From positions 1 to 64,000 of the forward strand of contig JAQGBZ010000344.1 of assembly GCA_034687125.1 (NCBI GenBank): a stretch of DNA of 64,000 bases, written 5' to 3'. Made by a program: the position numbers and the translations under genes. This document shows positions 50,201 to 63,522 of this stretch, piece after piece. How positions within the stretch are numbered: position 1 is the stretch's first letter; each line of letters begins with the position of its first letter. This stretch comes from Neelides folsomi (Eukaryota; Arthropoda; Collembola; Neelipleona; Neelidae). The notes beneath the pieces were generated by a model. The model did no database searches and had not been told where the DNA came from. It saw only the letters and a program-made list of their open reading frames with translations.

Positions 50201-53200
50201 GAGTAAAAAAAGTAATTTAAATAGCAAATATTTAGTTTTATCATTCGAATTATCATATGATATAATTAGTCAACAATTTATGCTATATTAAAAATGTCTT
50301 AACGTGTAGTTCATATAAATTAAATTTTGAGACCATGGAGCCCCATGGAGTGAAACATGGAGTTTTTTTTTGCATGGAGCGATTCATGGTGCAATTGTTT
50401 TTGATTTTTTTTGCATGGAGCAATTGTTTTTAAAGGAAGTTAAAATAGAGAAATTAACATTAAAATTAGCATGGAGCGATTCATGGAGCAATTGTTTTTA
50501 AAGGAAGTTAAAATAGAGAAATTAACATTAAAATTAGCATGGAGCGATTCATGGAGCAATTGTTTTTAAAGGAAGTTAAAATAGAGAAATTAACATTAAA
50601 ATTAGCATGGAGCGATTTTTTTTTACAGGATAGGGAAATCTTAGCCAAAAAATGTTTATTCTGGTAGTATTTTTTGTTCCTCCCTTTCAAAGTGCTTTCA
50701 TGAAAGAAACATTTGTCTGCTTTGTAAGAATTTACTGTGAGACGGATCGAGTTAATTCCCGGATGTTGTTCTTTATATTGACTTTCCTCCCCCCGCTTTC
50801 CCCTACACCTTATTTGCTTCTGGAAAAGTCATTTGCCAAAAAGGCTTCAAAAGATAAAGAGTGAGTCCTTCATTCAACTTTTTTCATCCTCTCTTTTTTA
50901 CATTTACAGAATATGCAGAGAATATTAATGAGGAAAGAAATTGAGTCTCTGGAAATTGTTCAAGTCAATGAGATATCAAATATAAAGTGTAATTATTTCA
51001 TTGTCCTTATTTACTCTACAGATCAAATAAATGTTCATTTCAGCTGCCCAAGTTGTCCACGAGTGTAAAAGGTTTATTGTGCTACATTGGTATTTAAATA
51101 AAAATGCATTATATTTATTAACAAAAATCAAATCAAACATATGGAAAAATATTAAACTTTGAAGAATTTGATTAATTTAGACTTAATGTTAGCCTTTTGG
51201 AACTTTCTTTGATTGATTTAGAAGTCATTAATTTCAGGAAACACTTTAATTAACGCTAATTAATAAATGGGGATTTTACCTTGAAATTGGAATAAAAATT
51301 TTAATATCAAATTACTGCCAATGCAAAACTCACTGATGGTTTTACTAATCCAACTTAAAACGAATTATGTCAAATGGCTAAAAGGGGATCTACAAATGAA
51401 ATGGCATAATGTTTCATTACTCGTTGTGTGTATTACCAACTGCATCTTTCTTTATATGCATTATAGATAGATAAATGAGGTCTATAGTAAACAATTTACG
51501 GTTGAAAGATGAAGAGGATGTAAAGTTAAATGAAGTGGGAAAACCTTTCAAAATTTCAATCAAATTCCCTTGCAAAATTATGTTGTTTCATGAAATGGTA
51601 ATACTTGAATTACAATGGTTAGCTCATCTCAATTTCACTCTCGTGTGATCCTCTTACTTGACTCATTTAACTCTGGGGAGAAATTCTGACTCTGAATAAA
51701 AGTACATAGGAAAACCAAGGATAATAGGGAAAAACTACATGTAGCAGGGGAGTAATTTTATGCATCACATTATCTGTAGTTAAAACATGTTATTCTATAT
51801 TTGCATACATTACCATATTTATAAACACATAATACATATTATTGATGTATCAGTTATTGTTTAAAAGTTGTTGTTTTGATTTTTAAATTGATTTTTAAAT
51901 GATTATGGTTGGGTGTATTTATCATTTAATTTAAACAAAGATGGAACTTACCAGCAAATTTGAGACGTATGGTTGAGAGATTTCAGAATTTCTATAAATC
52001 TCTGAGCACAGTTATCCCATTTGGCCGAAACGCTTTTGTAACAAAGCGAATGCTTTGTGTATTCTTTTCGAAATTCTTCATTTGTGCAGAGACTTTTGAA
52101 AGTCTCGTCAGCTCCTCGGAAGGACTTTCGAAATTGTTCTTTCTGGGCTGGTTTCATACATTCTTCAACAAATTCGTTCAAGCATTTGAGTCCAACTGTA
52201 AACGCACTAAATAAGAACAAACTCATTAATTAATTTACTACAAATGCTGACCACGGAGTTCATCTGATTTAACCAATTACTGATAAAAGATTTTAGATGA
52301 ATTCAATTCTAAAAGTAGAAATAATCCCCTGAGGTGGATGTTTTGAAAAGGATAGATGGAAATGTGTAGTTGAGGTGAGAAAGACGAGTGGCGTTAAGAT
52401 AAAGAAATTGATCTCAAGTCCCCTCCAGTTTCGACGCCCATTTATTTCCTCTCGCCATTCTCATTCTCTTTCACGGTTCATCCGCCGTACACAGGAAATT
52501 CTCTCCCAATCTCTAAACACACCATCTTTCTTATCACCTTCAGTGAGACAGGGAAACTTCTCGGATGGAAAGATAGAAAATAAAGTCGAAAATTGAGATC
52601 ATTACACGCCATTGAGCTGCGGATTGGAAAAAAAGTTTTCTCAATCATAATGCAGACACACCCATAAGAGTGAGCCATTGATATCCTTAGATAGAATTTA
52701 AGCTTGATCATTCTGGACTTAACCTCACCTAACCAATACTGAGAGGATTATGGCACTTTTACCTCTTTGCCACATACATAAGAGAAGTGCTCAAAGAGTT
52801 TTTTGAGAAAGATATCTCTTTTATTTTACAATGCCTAACATGTAATGTCCGTGTGCGTATTCCAAGAAATTCCAACTTTTTCCTTTTCTAGATTTTCCTC
52901 AACTTCCCACTTATACTTGAACACATTTACTGTGGATGGAAGGAAGGTGAAATTTATTCCTTGTTCGACACGTCCCAAAAACCGATTAAAGGAGTTTAGA
53001 CTTTAGTTAATATTTCCATTCCGCTGAGATTAGGTAGAAAACCATCAATTAGGAATACAATTTCCTGGTCCCACACCAATTACAAAATCAAATTATGTAA
53101 AATACCTTGTTTGAAAATCAATAAAATGTAAAAACCTATTTTGTACCCCAAGCCCCAAAATTTTTAACCTTATATTACACTTACATTTGCACTCTACAAA

Positions 53201-56200
53201 TAGATTTATTAGAACTTAAAATGCACACACAGGGAAATTGCTAAAAAATGAGTTCAATTAGAGTGCTTTTATCGGCCATTTACTAGAGTTCATTATGTAA
53301 GTTCCAAGAGCCTAAGTGTATAATTGTTAGATATATAAGAGTATTAGTACAGTAACTTTTGGATCCTCAATAAAAGTAAAGTAAATTGTCTATTGTTAAT
53401 GAGCGTCAACGAAGGGAATGATGGGAAGGTAATCGAATTATTCCAGGAGTAGAGTGACAGGAAACAGAAGAAACTGAGAACTTTGGTAATTTCATTTGCA
53501 AATGGAACCCATGCTTCGATGCCTCATTGAATTCGAACTAAATGTAAGAGGGAAATCCTTTGAGATGAAAATTCATCAAGGAGATTCTTCAATCTATTTA
53601 TTAAAAGGAAATTGAATGAAAGCTTCAATTTCACGTTTGAGTTCCATCCTTCGTTATTGAAGTCAGGACAAGATTCATTCAATTTATGTCCGCAGTCCGC
53701 AATGACCACACAGACCCCAAAGCACGCACGGAAGCTTCTTTAATCCTTCAGAGCCTCCTTTTTGAAGACAAATGGAAATTTTGTTTAAAACGTAATGGAA
53801 AGGATTCATATTCGAAATCTCTGGAAGCTAAAAGGAAGAACAAACAAACTCGGAGTTTTCTCTTGGGAATCAATGGAAATGAAGAGAGAGACACTTGTTC
53901 CGCCTCGTTCTCAATCCCCTCACACCTTCTTGTTCGAATAATTTAATATTGATAAAGCGCATACGAGGGCCTTTAAAATGTCACAAATGTGGACACAATA
54001 AAGATTTCCCAATTTCGTGTGGAGAATATTGATAAGGTCCATTACGCAGTGAGAACTTGAAGGAGGGAGATTTTACACTTTTAAAATAACAAAATTGGAC
54101 GTGAACTAAATATTTTAATTTTGATGCACCATAATGTATTCACCTTTGTACCAGACAAATATACTTATCTAAAATGCAAGGGAATGCTTTTCCCACATCA
54201 AAGGTCTTTTTTGACCCTGGAAAGTGAATTAGTATAAACCTATAAACTTCTGTATAAAAGGTAGGTCATTTTATAAAAACACTAACCGTATGAAAAAGAT
54301 ATGTGGAATAGCATTGGATTAAAAACATGTGAGTCAAAGAAATGCAATTAAAGGGGAGGTTTAATGGAAATGGTAAATCCTTCCTTTGTTTTAAAATTAT
54401 CCAGTTGGAATTTTCCCCACTCACATTCAGTGGAAAAAGTAAGAAAAAAATTGAAAAAGAGCGCATTTTTATAAGAGTGTTGAGATTTAGAAGGATAATA
54501 ACAACAATTTTGAGATATTTTCTTTTCTGAGAAATTCTTGAGGCTTTTCTCTTTTTACACTCGAGGCAAGAGGGTAGTTGAATACGGAGGAATGTCGTTC
54601 ATTCTCCATTAACTTCCTCTCGAGAGTTTCCCCACAAATTTGGAAAAGGAAGGAACCTTCGGGACAAAATGACCTTCTGCCTTTGGCGCTTAGAAATTAT
54701 GGGAGCTCCTCTTTCCCTTCCTACACATCTAAATAATGTCTTTCGGGATCTTTGGAGGAACTCTGGGTACCAAATTGGTATTCAATGAGAGCAATAATGG
54801 GAGTGAATAACTATAAAATAGAATACATATCCATATAGGGAGAATTCTATTGGGAGGAGGAGGGCTCATCTCACATGAAACCTGTTTACATGGAGGAGGT
54901 TTATGGAAAAGATTTGGCAAGTGGAAGGCTGGCGAGAGATCAAACCGAAGATTCCCCAAACCTCACTTTCACTCATGTAGTGCAAAGGAGATGAGTGTTT
55001 TGAAGAGAGGCTTTTGGTCAAAATACTATAGGTGATTATAAGTTGATATAGGAAGAGAATTCATTTGGTAATGAACTTAAAGATCCGCTTTATGTTCGCC
55101 TACTTACACCATTCACATTCCGATTCAAAGCTAGTCATTTTGAAAATTGCTTTGAGACACTCTCAAATTCAATCCTTTCCATTTTCTCTCCTCTTCTCCG
55201 AAATGAACTTAATTCAATATTTTACGAGAAGTGAGTGCTTCCTCTCCACCAACAAACTGCTCTTAAAAGCTTTTATAATTTCCTTTAAATGCTCCCATCA
55301 CCTGGTGTGAAAGTTAAGAGGAGAAATCCGTTGAAAACACATTTTTTGATCAAAATTACTAATTACTCGATTCTCTGGACTCGGTTATTTTATGCCTTTA
55401 TTCCAATTATTAATTTAATAAGTTCCACAATCGTTTACATTGATGAGAACTATCAGATCCACTTTGACTTACTTTATTGGAATACTATTACTTCCAATGT
55501 TCCAATGTACAATATGGAAAATTGCTTTTTATTGGATTATCAAAGTGAGATTCCTAACCAAATCACGCAAACTATGCAATGGTGATTACATACATTACAT
55601 AGTTTATTTAATACAATTTGACACTTTATTCTAATTGTAAGTGTAAGTTTATAGCATCTTCTATGTATTATCTCAAGGCAATCACATTTCATTAATAATA
55701 TTTGTAGTTAGCGTGCAAGATAGCGGTATTTTTGAATTGAACTAATGTACAAAAAATTACATTATGTAATATGTGTATACATTTAATTCTTTAGTATTGA
55801 TTTACGGATACAGTATTGATAAATTGAAAATTGATAGATTTCTGCATAATGCCATACAAAATAACACAACTGTGTATATCTTAAAATCTTAATTAATGAC
55901 TAAAATATGTTTTATCATATAGGCACATAACTTATGCATATTATTTAATCCTACGGGTAAAATTCCATTTTGTTATTATCAAGTCTCTCTTTCAACTGAA
56001 GTTTAATTATGAAGTTTTAGATTTTTGAATATTAAGCATGCATGAACGAAAGTGCGTCGTGATAAATTATAGTCAGGTCTTCGATCTCAGCATGATATAA
56101 TAAGTTCAAAGAAATTAGTCGTGGATGAAAAGAAAGCTAAACTTTCTCTTAGGATGAATGGTGAAAAAAAAGGAAAAAGGATGAAGGTGAAAGTGACGAG

Positions 56201-58232
56201 ACCAGACATACCTATAAATATTATAAGCAACGTTTGAAGTAAAGTATAGAAAATATCAATAAAAATATAATTGATATTTTAGCCTTTTGGTATTTATGAT
56301 TGAAATTGAAACTTTAGGTGTAGCATTGTAAGTTCCATTCAGCATGAGTACAACATGATTATTAGGTATCTAAATACATACAAATACTGTATAGGTATGA
56401 AATATGTATTGATTGCAATATACTATGGATTACTGTGTACTTAAGTAGTTGACAAATTCGCTGTAAAGATGTATTGAGGTAAGTTTAATATTTCATTCCA
56501 GTTAGATCTAAAGGCAAACAATTAAGTAATTATTATCCTTTGTCTGGTCCCAAGAATCCCAACTTTACAGCATCATAGATCAGCACTACCATACAAATAA
56601 TTTACTTGCTTGTCTTCCTTTTGCTGTAAATGAATATCTATTATAATATTCTCATTTCTAGTTTCTAGCAAATATTCTGAATGTGGGTATTGATTGTTAC
56701 AACTGAATTGTTTTTGCTTAATTAATGTTTAATTAACATAAGTATATGAAATAACATTATTTACAATGTGAAAATCTAATAGTTGTAATTAATTCTTCCT
56801 GTATAAAGCTTAAAATAACTATTATAATTTAAGGAATTTAATAAACCTTCAAGATCTGCACAATTACATCTAAAGTTTAGTACAGTACATGCAATGAGTT
56901 AGATCATTACGTCTTTGCATTAATTCAAATCTCTCAATTTGCAATCATGCAACACAAGTTAAAACCATGAAAAACTTCATCTCAAAGATATGTTAAATAA
57001 AGGAATTGGTGCATTTTAAGTATGGTAATTCCACTGCTTTAGAACAGCCATTTATGTTTATGTTTTAAGCATAACGAGAGTTTAATAATTATAGTGAATA
57101 GAATGAAATATTAATTAAATATGAAGCATAAATGCATTGATAAACAGAGATATCAAAGTTACTCGATTTCTGAATATGGTAATTATTTTCATTGTCTAAA
57201 CTATACAAATGTTATACTACACATTCGTATACTAGTTTATATACGAGTACTATTCTACAGTGGAATCTGGTTATAATGAATCCGTTTATAGCGAATATCC
57301 TGATATAATGAATTAAAATTTTGTCCCTCCATTTGAAAATCATAAACAAACAATGTTAAATGAACTTCGGCTATAATGAATATTCGGTTATAATGAACGT
57401 AAATGGTCGGTCCCTTGAGATTCATTATAAACGGATTCCACTGTATTACTAAAGTTAAACCAGTGGGGTGAGTTTGAGGTTAAATAATGAGAGAAATGTG
57501 ATTCCCTCAGTAGACAATTAAATTAAAACCGTAGTACTAATTTCCTCTCTAAACTAAACTAACTATAAAATATCAATCTGTTCTTTGTAATTCATTATAC
57601 TTAACTACTATACACCACAAAATCATAAATTTTATCATACAATTGGTCAAATTCATGAGAGAAGTTCAGAATTGAGTTCAGTTCAGTTTTGTGTTTTGTC
57701 TCATTGTCAAATTATTATTCAAATATTCAAATAAAATATTATAGAATAACAAATTATTCTATTTAATTATTCAACCTACTTTATTATTCTGTGATAATTT
57801 GAAATCTTAGAAAGGTTATAATTATTTAATTTTTCATTAAAATTTATCAGTTAAATGCAAAATCTCACTTAAGGGCGTTAGAGGTTTAATTAAGAGCAGT
57901 CTCAGGGCTCAACTAAATTTAATACTCTTGAGACTAACTACTTACATGTTTATTTGCGCAATACCCTGCGTAATGAATTGTAAATGGTGAAAGAGTTTTA
58001 GCTGGAAAGCTTACTTGCAGGCTTTATCAATTTCTTCAGAAGTTGAAGGAATTCCAGCGGCCGGGAGCGGCGGAAGAGCAGCAAAACATTTATCATATTC
58101 CGTACTACAATTGATCTTCGTAATGTTTTTCAACTCTCCGACCCCTTCCACCAAATCATAAGAAAAAAGAGCAAAAAGAAAGAAACACTTAAGCAATCGC
58201 TTGACCAATGTACTTAAAATTTCTCTCTCCAT
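47279..58232 (-). CDS. Secreted cysteine-rich arthropod protein
   Basis: Five minus-strand exons, 58015-58232, 51952-52206, 47650-47711, 47517-47571 and 47279-47426, join in phase to 245 residues; all introns are GT-AG, the first two being 5.8 and 4.2 kb. A hydrophobic segment at residues 16-30 behind a basic N-terminus reads as a signal peptide. The mature part has 14 cysteines, including an adjacent pair (157-158) split by intron 2, with pattern C..C / AC / KC..EC / LC / LC / NC / CC / C..C / C..C. This resembles a widespread uncharacterised family of secreted arthropod proteins with DUF19-like spacing; the family name is from memory and uncertain. The C-terminal 17 residues are hydrophobic after a polar stretch and could be a GPI-attachment signal. 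Function unknown. Two short transposons lie in its introns. Confidence 0.82.
48969..48987. repeat. GC-rich perfect hairpin
   Basis: GGCTGCCC (48969-48976), loop TCG, GGGCAGCC (48980-48987): an 8 bp all-matching GC-rich stem in otherwise AT-rich DNA. A weaker outer symmetry (ACTTCC upstream, GGAAGT downstream near 49010) suggests a larger foldback. It is not a histone 3' stem-loop, whose sequence differs. Confidence 0.6.
49100..49800. other. GC-richer patch, possible decayed DNA transposon
   Basis: Inside intron 2 of the cysteine-rich gene, this patch has several overlapping short open frames on both strands. The plus-strand peptide around 49640-49760 (with VERFRPQLTKSMRNHP) is faintly like the N-terminal part of PIF/Harbinger transposases. 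The likeness is weak, no terminal repeats were found, and the patch may be unrelated. Confidence 0.15.
50006..50646. mobile_element. Complete non-autonomous DNA transposon (MITE), 641 bp
   Basis: Terminal inverted repeats begin GGCTAAGATTTCCCTAT at the left (50006) and end with its complement at the right (50646); about 26 bp match with two or three differences. Flanking eight-mers AAAGAATG (left) and AAAAAATG (right) differ at one base and look like a target-site duplication, which would fit hAT, P or a similar superfamily. The interior has no transposase. The left arm carries palindromic CTCCATGGAG words and the right arm a 68 bp tandem repeat with the same word. It lies in an intron of the cysteine-rich gene. 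Confidence 0.8.
50423..50613. repeat. 68 bp tandem repeat inside the MITE
   Basis: Copies start at 50469, 50537 and 50605, the last truncated, with a shortened related copy from 50423. Each unit opens GCATGGAGCGATTCATGGAG. The full units are identical by eye, so the expansion is recent. The start word is the complement of GCTCCATG found repeatedly at the other end of the element. Confidence 0.9.
52207..58014 (-). other. Intron 1 of the cysteine-rich gene
   Basis: A 5.8 kb intron with GC-richer islands at 52380-52600, 53520-53950 and 54560-55030 and AT-rich spacers. The open frames in the islands are short and lack splice partners. A pogo-like MITE lies at 57258-57443. Enhancer content is possible but cannot be shown. 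Confidence 0.55.
57258..57443. mobile_element. pogo/Tigger-like MITE, 186 bp
   Basis: Inverted ends CAGTGGAATCTGGTTATAA (left) and the complement of CAGTGGAATCCGTTTATAA (right), flanked by TA on both sides. The ends and the repeated GTTATAATGAA words are typical of pogo/Tigger elements of the Tc1/mariner superfamily. There is no coding capacity; it is a miniature non-autonomous copy in intron 1 of the cysteine-rich gene. Confidence 0.82.
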
Positions 58233-61200
58233 TACTTAAAAAACTTTGAGAAGGGAGGAAAGAAATAAAAGTAGTGAAAGATGTCTGGATTAAAAGTGCT
58301 GAGAGTGTGAAAGGGAAAGGGAAGGGAGATTCTTTAAATTCCCATATGTGCCTTCAAATTTTCAATTACGAGGCCTCGAATTAAAAACTAACAAAGGAGA
58401 GTTGTGTTTGAACTTCGAGAGTCGAAGTGTTTGGGAGTGTGGGCCGATGAGAGAACTCGAGCCGAGTGATTCAAAACCAACCCAAACTTGCTTTCTTTCC
58501 TTTCACGGGAAAACGTTGCCCTGCGCTTACGTTGACTTCAACTCTTTTCATCACGACAAATTTCATTTGGAGAATAAACAGACGATTTAATTCCGGTAGA
58601 AGATCCCTCAATTCTTTTTGTATACTAGAGATATACTTATTCCATTTCAAGTTAAATCTTAACATATTGATAGATCATTGTGTCAATATTGACACTTAAT
58701 TTGGAACACTTTGAGGGTAATTTATTGTTAGCTAAAATCTGTAAACAAAAATATTTGAAATAATGGAAATTAGCCTCAAACCATTTAAATATATATTGCA
58801 ATACTATAATCTATTTTAAATACTATATTAAATACTAAATTTAAATACTACTATTTGTATATTATACATATACCGTATTGCACCGAAAGATATCCCGGGA
58901 CATCTTTAAAATTATTCCCTCCAACCCCCGGACAACTATCGAAACCGGACATCTTTCGAAACCCGGACATCTTTCGGTGCAATGCGGTAATTCTACCTAT
59001 TATCTCACAGTAGGTAGATGTAAACATAATTAAATAATCTTTACAATTTGAACACTGAACTCATTTGTGGCTGTTTTAATTTCCAACTTATCAATACATA
59101 GCATAGTAGTATTTTTACTAATATTTTTGATTTTGATTCAATAGTCTGCATTTACGTCAGCGTTCTCGATCAAATTAACGCGTGAAGGAAAAAAGTTCAT
59201 TGCCTCTCTGAATCAAGTAATCTGATTATCAAAGATTGGAGCGTCTTAACTTTATCTCTTTTGTGATTGCACCAACAAAAAAGATGAAAATTATCGGAGC
59301 TCCGGAGTTCCCATGAATGAAATGCAGACATATGCGGAGCTTCGGAGTGTAAGGTAATAATAAAGGGAGATGAGAAGAGGTGAAGACGTAAAATTGGAAT
59401 GTATGAGGAAGGATATTAGATTATTCAAGAGGATTTTCCTGAAAGAGATTTACTTCCCCTTTCATGTAATATGAGTTCACAATTTGAATCGGCGCTTCTC
59501 CTCTCTCAACACCTCCACGCCACACGTATGTAAGTATGTATTAAGTATGTAAAATCCGAGTAAAATATCACTATACTGATTTCATACGATTCCGACCACA
59601 ACTTTTCTCCCAACTTTCTCAACTTGTCTAATGGCTATTCTCTCAAGGTCATAAAACGAGTCATTAAAAACGAGATTAAAACTTTTTCCCTTTCTTATCC
59701 TTTATGGTTTTCTGAAAGGCGCAAAAGGAGAGAACCATTTTGACGGAGTCTTTATATTTATATATTAACTTGATAAATATCTATTCAAATGTTCTCCACA
59801 TATTTCCTAGGTTTAAGCATAATCTCTGTTCTTGTTCTTAGATTTCTCTTTTTTTCCCATTTGAGAGGATGTAAAACTTGGAAATTCTTACAGAAGTACT
59901 ATCAATAAAATGAAACGTGCAATTATTGTTGAAAGCTTAATAGATCCTTATTTATGTATAAAATGTCTTTTGTTGAAAATGTGCCGTTCAATTCTCCATT
60001 TAAAGAGTGCAATAATGTGGGCCATGATGCAAATTTGGTGCTATGTATGCAGTATGTTCATGCACTTATCTTTATGTATTTAAATATATGTATAATATGT
60101 TAAACTATTTAAAAACTTTCACATAGCATTCGATATCACCAATTCGCGAACAAATAAAATTAATACATTATATCGGGTACAATCAAAGCCTCAATAAAAT
60201 CACAAGTAATTTGTAAGCTTCAATTCCTAGAGCGGCTGTGTAGAAGATACTATAAAATACTATTTATTTTTAATATATAGTATATAATAGATATATTATG
60301 CGTTGGTATGCCCATTTAATAATATCCATAAATATAAAATATATGTATGTATGTAAATTGACATTCCACACATATCATTTATAGAGATTCCTAAGAATTT
60401 TTATGGTTATAGTCAAGAATAGTAAAATATAGTAAGTAGTTATGTAATAAATATATTATGTACTGGACAATGTGAAAGTTATAAAATGGAACGTGCCTTT
60501 GGGTGCTATTAGCAGAAAGTAATTCCATTTGAACTCGAAAAATTTGGCTATAAAACACAGTTAAAAGCCGTTCATTTCGGTGAGCTGAGCGGGTAATGAA
60601 ATGCATTTCCCTTGTTCGATCCCATCTTGACTTTTTATTTAGACGGATCTGATGCTTAGTGATAATTTATTAGCAGAAAGAGAAAGGCCAAATTCCCTTC
60701 GACGCGTCTCTTCATAATTCTTCTGAGATCTTGGGAGCGAAGATTCCTCCGCGTCCTAATCTAATATCTATGGATTAGATTGAGGAAAAAAGATAAGGAA
60801 CCTCCCCGCTTGTTTATGAGATTAACTGATCCAGTTAAAAACTTGTGACAGAGAGGAAGATGAATTGTTTCGATGAGAAATGGAGAAGGAGTCGTTTAGC
60901 AGACCACTGAGGTTACGACTTGGAACATACAATTCCATTACATTGAGGGACTGCGAGAATATCCATAGTAAGATATGTACGAGTTCTCGTGGTATGGCAG
61001 GGCTAAACACCAATTCTAATGTATATTGACAGCAATAATATATCGAACACTTTTTGGTATCTTTTAGCATTTTGTGCTGCGAGTATCTCGGACGAAAAAT
61101 ATTGTTCAAATACACTTCTTTCTAACTGGGTTGTTTGAACCAAGTTTTGGAATGAAGAAGCTATGAGTATAAATGCTCTTATTTGTATAAGAGGACAATG

Positions 61201-63522
61201 AACCATATCATAATGTAAAATACTTGTAAGTATTCCTAATTTACAATGTTATGTTATGTATGATATATGCCCCTTGCTGATGTCGATACAAATACATACA
61301 CTATCAATATTGAACGTATGATATGTGATGTGAGTAATGGGGAATAATATGCGTATTATGGTATGTTGTGCATATGAAATTTCACTCGGAGTCTCAGCTT
61401 TTTCGTACTAGTAACTCGTACATCAAGTTGGAGAAATGTGCTGACAAAAAACTCCCACAAAAACTCGAGATGATGAGAAAGAGGAAGAAGGCAGGAAGTG
61501 ATGGGAAAGACTTATTTTTCATTCATTTCACACAACTTCCCCAAGGAGGGAGGGATTTTATTGATACATTCTCCTTAGAAGATTGAGTCAAATTTAAGTG
61601 TCAACTATGGATTTTGATTTTCAAACCCATAACCACTAACAAACGAGAATGGAAGTTTCCCAAGAAGAGGAACGGATTTGAGATTTTTGAGAGCTTCTGA
61701 AGGAGAAACATCAATCACTCCAGATTTTACCAAATATTTATTTTCTACTTTACTCATACCGAATTTACCCCAAAATTTACTTTACTTCTTTCTCTATTCG
61801 CAAATTCATGCTGTGAAATTAGAAATTGTATTCTTCACAATAATGCATTGATTCCTGGTGAAAATGCTTTTACGAGATCAGAGAGACGCTACAGTTCAAT
61901 TTTAAAGCTATAGAAAAAACACACCATATTAATACCATTTTTCAATGACTAACAAAATGGGAATCGAGGTTAAAAAAATTGTTAATGTCATAAAATACCT
62001 TGTAGGCAAAATGGTTTTATTGAAACATTTAAAATGACAATGTCATTGAATATTAGTGGTAAGGAAAAGAACCTTTTTGCTGATAACGCTAAACGCTAAA
62101 AGTATTTGGTTTTAATGTCATTATATGTCATGTATTATCACATGTAAATAATAAGAAGACTGTGTTTACTTTTAACATTTCTGACATTATGACTCACATA
62201 TCAATCCTTAATCACACATTTATACTCTCCTAATGACTATCCTTAAACCTAAAGTGTAAGGTTCTCAAATGTAATCGTCAAAGTACTCTGTAATAAGAGT
62301 TGACGGGTTGCTGAAGGGTGAAAAAAGGTTTTATCTCATTCTAAATGACTAACACATGTATTAAGATAGTGACCTTAATATCCACATACGGTCCATACCT
62401 TGTCTTCGACTATTTTAAGTAAATTCTTTTTCGAGAATTACTATAACTTGCATTTAAATAAATATCAGTATGATAACTATTGAGGCTTCATCAATACATC
62501 CTTTTTCTTATATGTTAATTAATGTTTAAGTTAGCAATATAGTCTTTTATCAAAATAGCATGCAGAGGAATTCTGAAAAATGAATGAATGAACTCTACAA
62601 AAATAATTGTATTTATGTATAATGTACATTATGTATTTATTCATTATTATAAATAATATATTTGGTTTGTTGGGAAATGTAATGATTTTCTAGAACTAGA
62701 ATGTTTATGTACAATAATACATATTACAGCACGATATTTTACAATATATTGATACATACATACAGAATTATTTTTATATAAATGTTGATTTAGTCCATTC
62801 CATACGTAATTCCTTTAAATAGTTTAATTTAATATATACATTGAGAATCCGTGGATCTTAACACGATTCCTAACTATTGTTTATTTATTAAAACTTAAAT
62901 GGAAATACGGTATTATAGCATTAACAGCAGAAAATGTTGAGTTGTTAAAGACCCTGAATATTTTATAGATTTTCTTTTCCCAATGATTTTAACACCTATG
63001 CATATATTTTAATAATAAGCTTAAAAGAAATAAAGTGCTCGATTGATTGAAGTTCCTAGTGTTTGCAAAAATTATATTATTTGCTCTAAAAGTTAAGTTC
63101 TTAGAATTACATAAAAAGTGTTCTTGTACTTATATTTAAATTGATAATATAATAATACGGTTATATAACATAACTGTCATATTGGTTTAATAATTTAACA
63201 TAATATGCATTTCAATTAACGTATGAATTAATAATAAGTATCAGTTAGTTATCTCAAATGATTAGGATTTAAGGAAAATGTAATTTCAAATCAACTCGTA
63301 TTCAGAAATACGCAATTTATGTAAAAGATCAACATTAGAGAAACATATTCTATAATAATTATATAAAAACGTTTCACACGATTCATGCCCATATCACCAG
63401 TAAGTGAATTGAAAGATTCGCTTAAAACTAAAATGAATCGTGTTTAAAATAATGATTAACAATTAATCTTCGAATAATTGACGTAGTTTATAAATAAATC
63501 TATAGATTTAGAAAAATAAAAA
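58233..63522. other. 5.3 kb spacer between cysteine-rich gene and Rab14
   Basis: The promoter of the cysteine-rich gene must lie just above 58232. The rest alternates AT-rich DNA with GC-richer patches at 58250-58620, 59160-59760, 60600-61150 and 61370-61800 that carry only short frames in competing directions. No gene is supported. One compact MITE is at 58871-58989. Rab14 3' UTR sequence should occupy the right end. Confidence 0.55.
58871..58989. mobile_element. Compact MITE with internal direct repeats, 119 bp
   Basis: Inverted ends TACCGTATTGCACCGAAAGAT (left) and its near-perfect complement (right, one difference) enclose about 77 bases that are themselves four degenerate copies of GGACATCTTTCGAAACC. 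TA lies at both tips. The internal words match the subterminal part of the inverted ends, so the element is built almost wholly of one motif. Probably a Tc1/mariner-type MITE. Confidence 0.75.

Larger units (their letters stand above)
47712..51951 (-). other. Intron 2 of the cysteine-rich gene
   Basis: A 4.2 kb intron that contains a complete non-autonomous DNA transposon (50006-50646), a GC-rich 8 bp hairpin (48969-48987), and a GC-richer patch (49100-49800) with scraps of open frame in several frames. Apart from these it is AT-rich with nothing further visible. Confidence 0.6.

Noticed and set aside
50041-50613. CRISPR-like array, because of regularly repeated words
   Set aside because: The copies are contiguous 68 bp tandem units without unique spacers and lie inside a eukaryotic MITE.
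60822-61206. Two overlapping minus-strand frames of 97 and 67 codons
   Set aside because: No motifs, no in-phase splice sites and mutual overlap in different frames; treated as chance.
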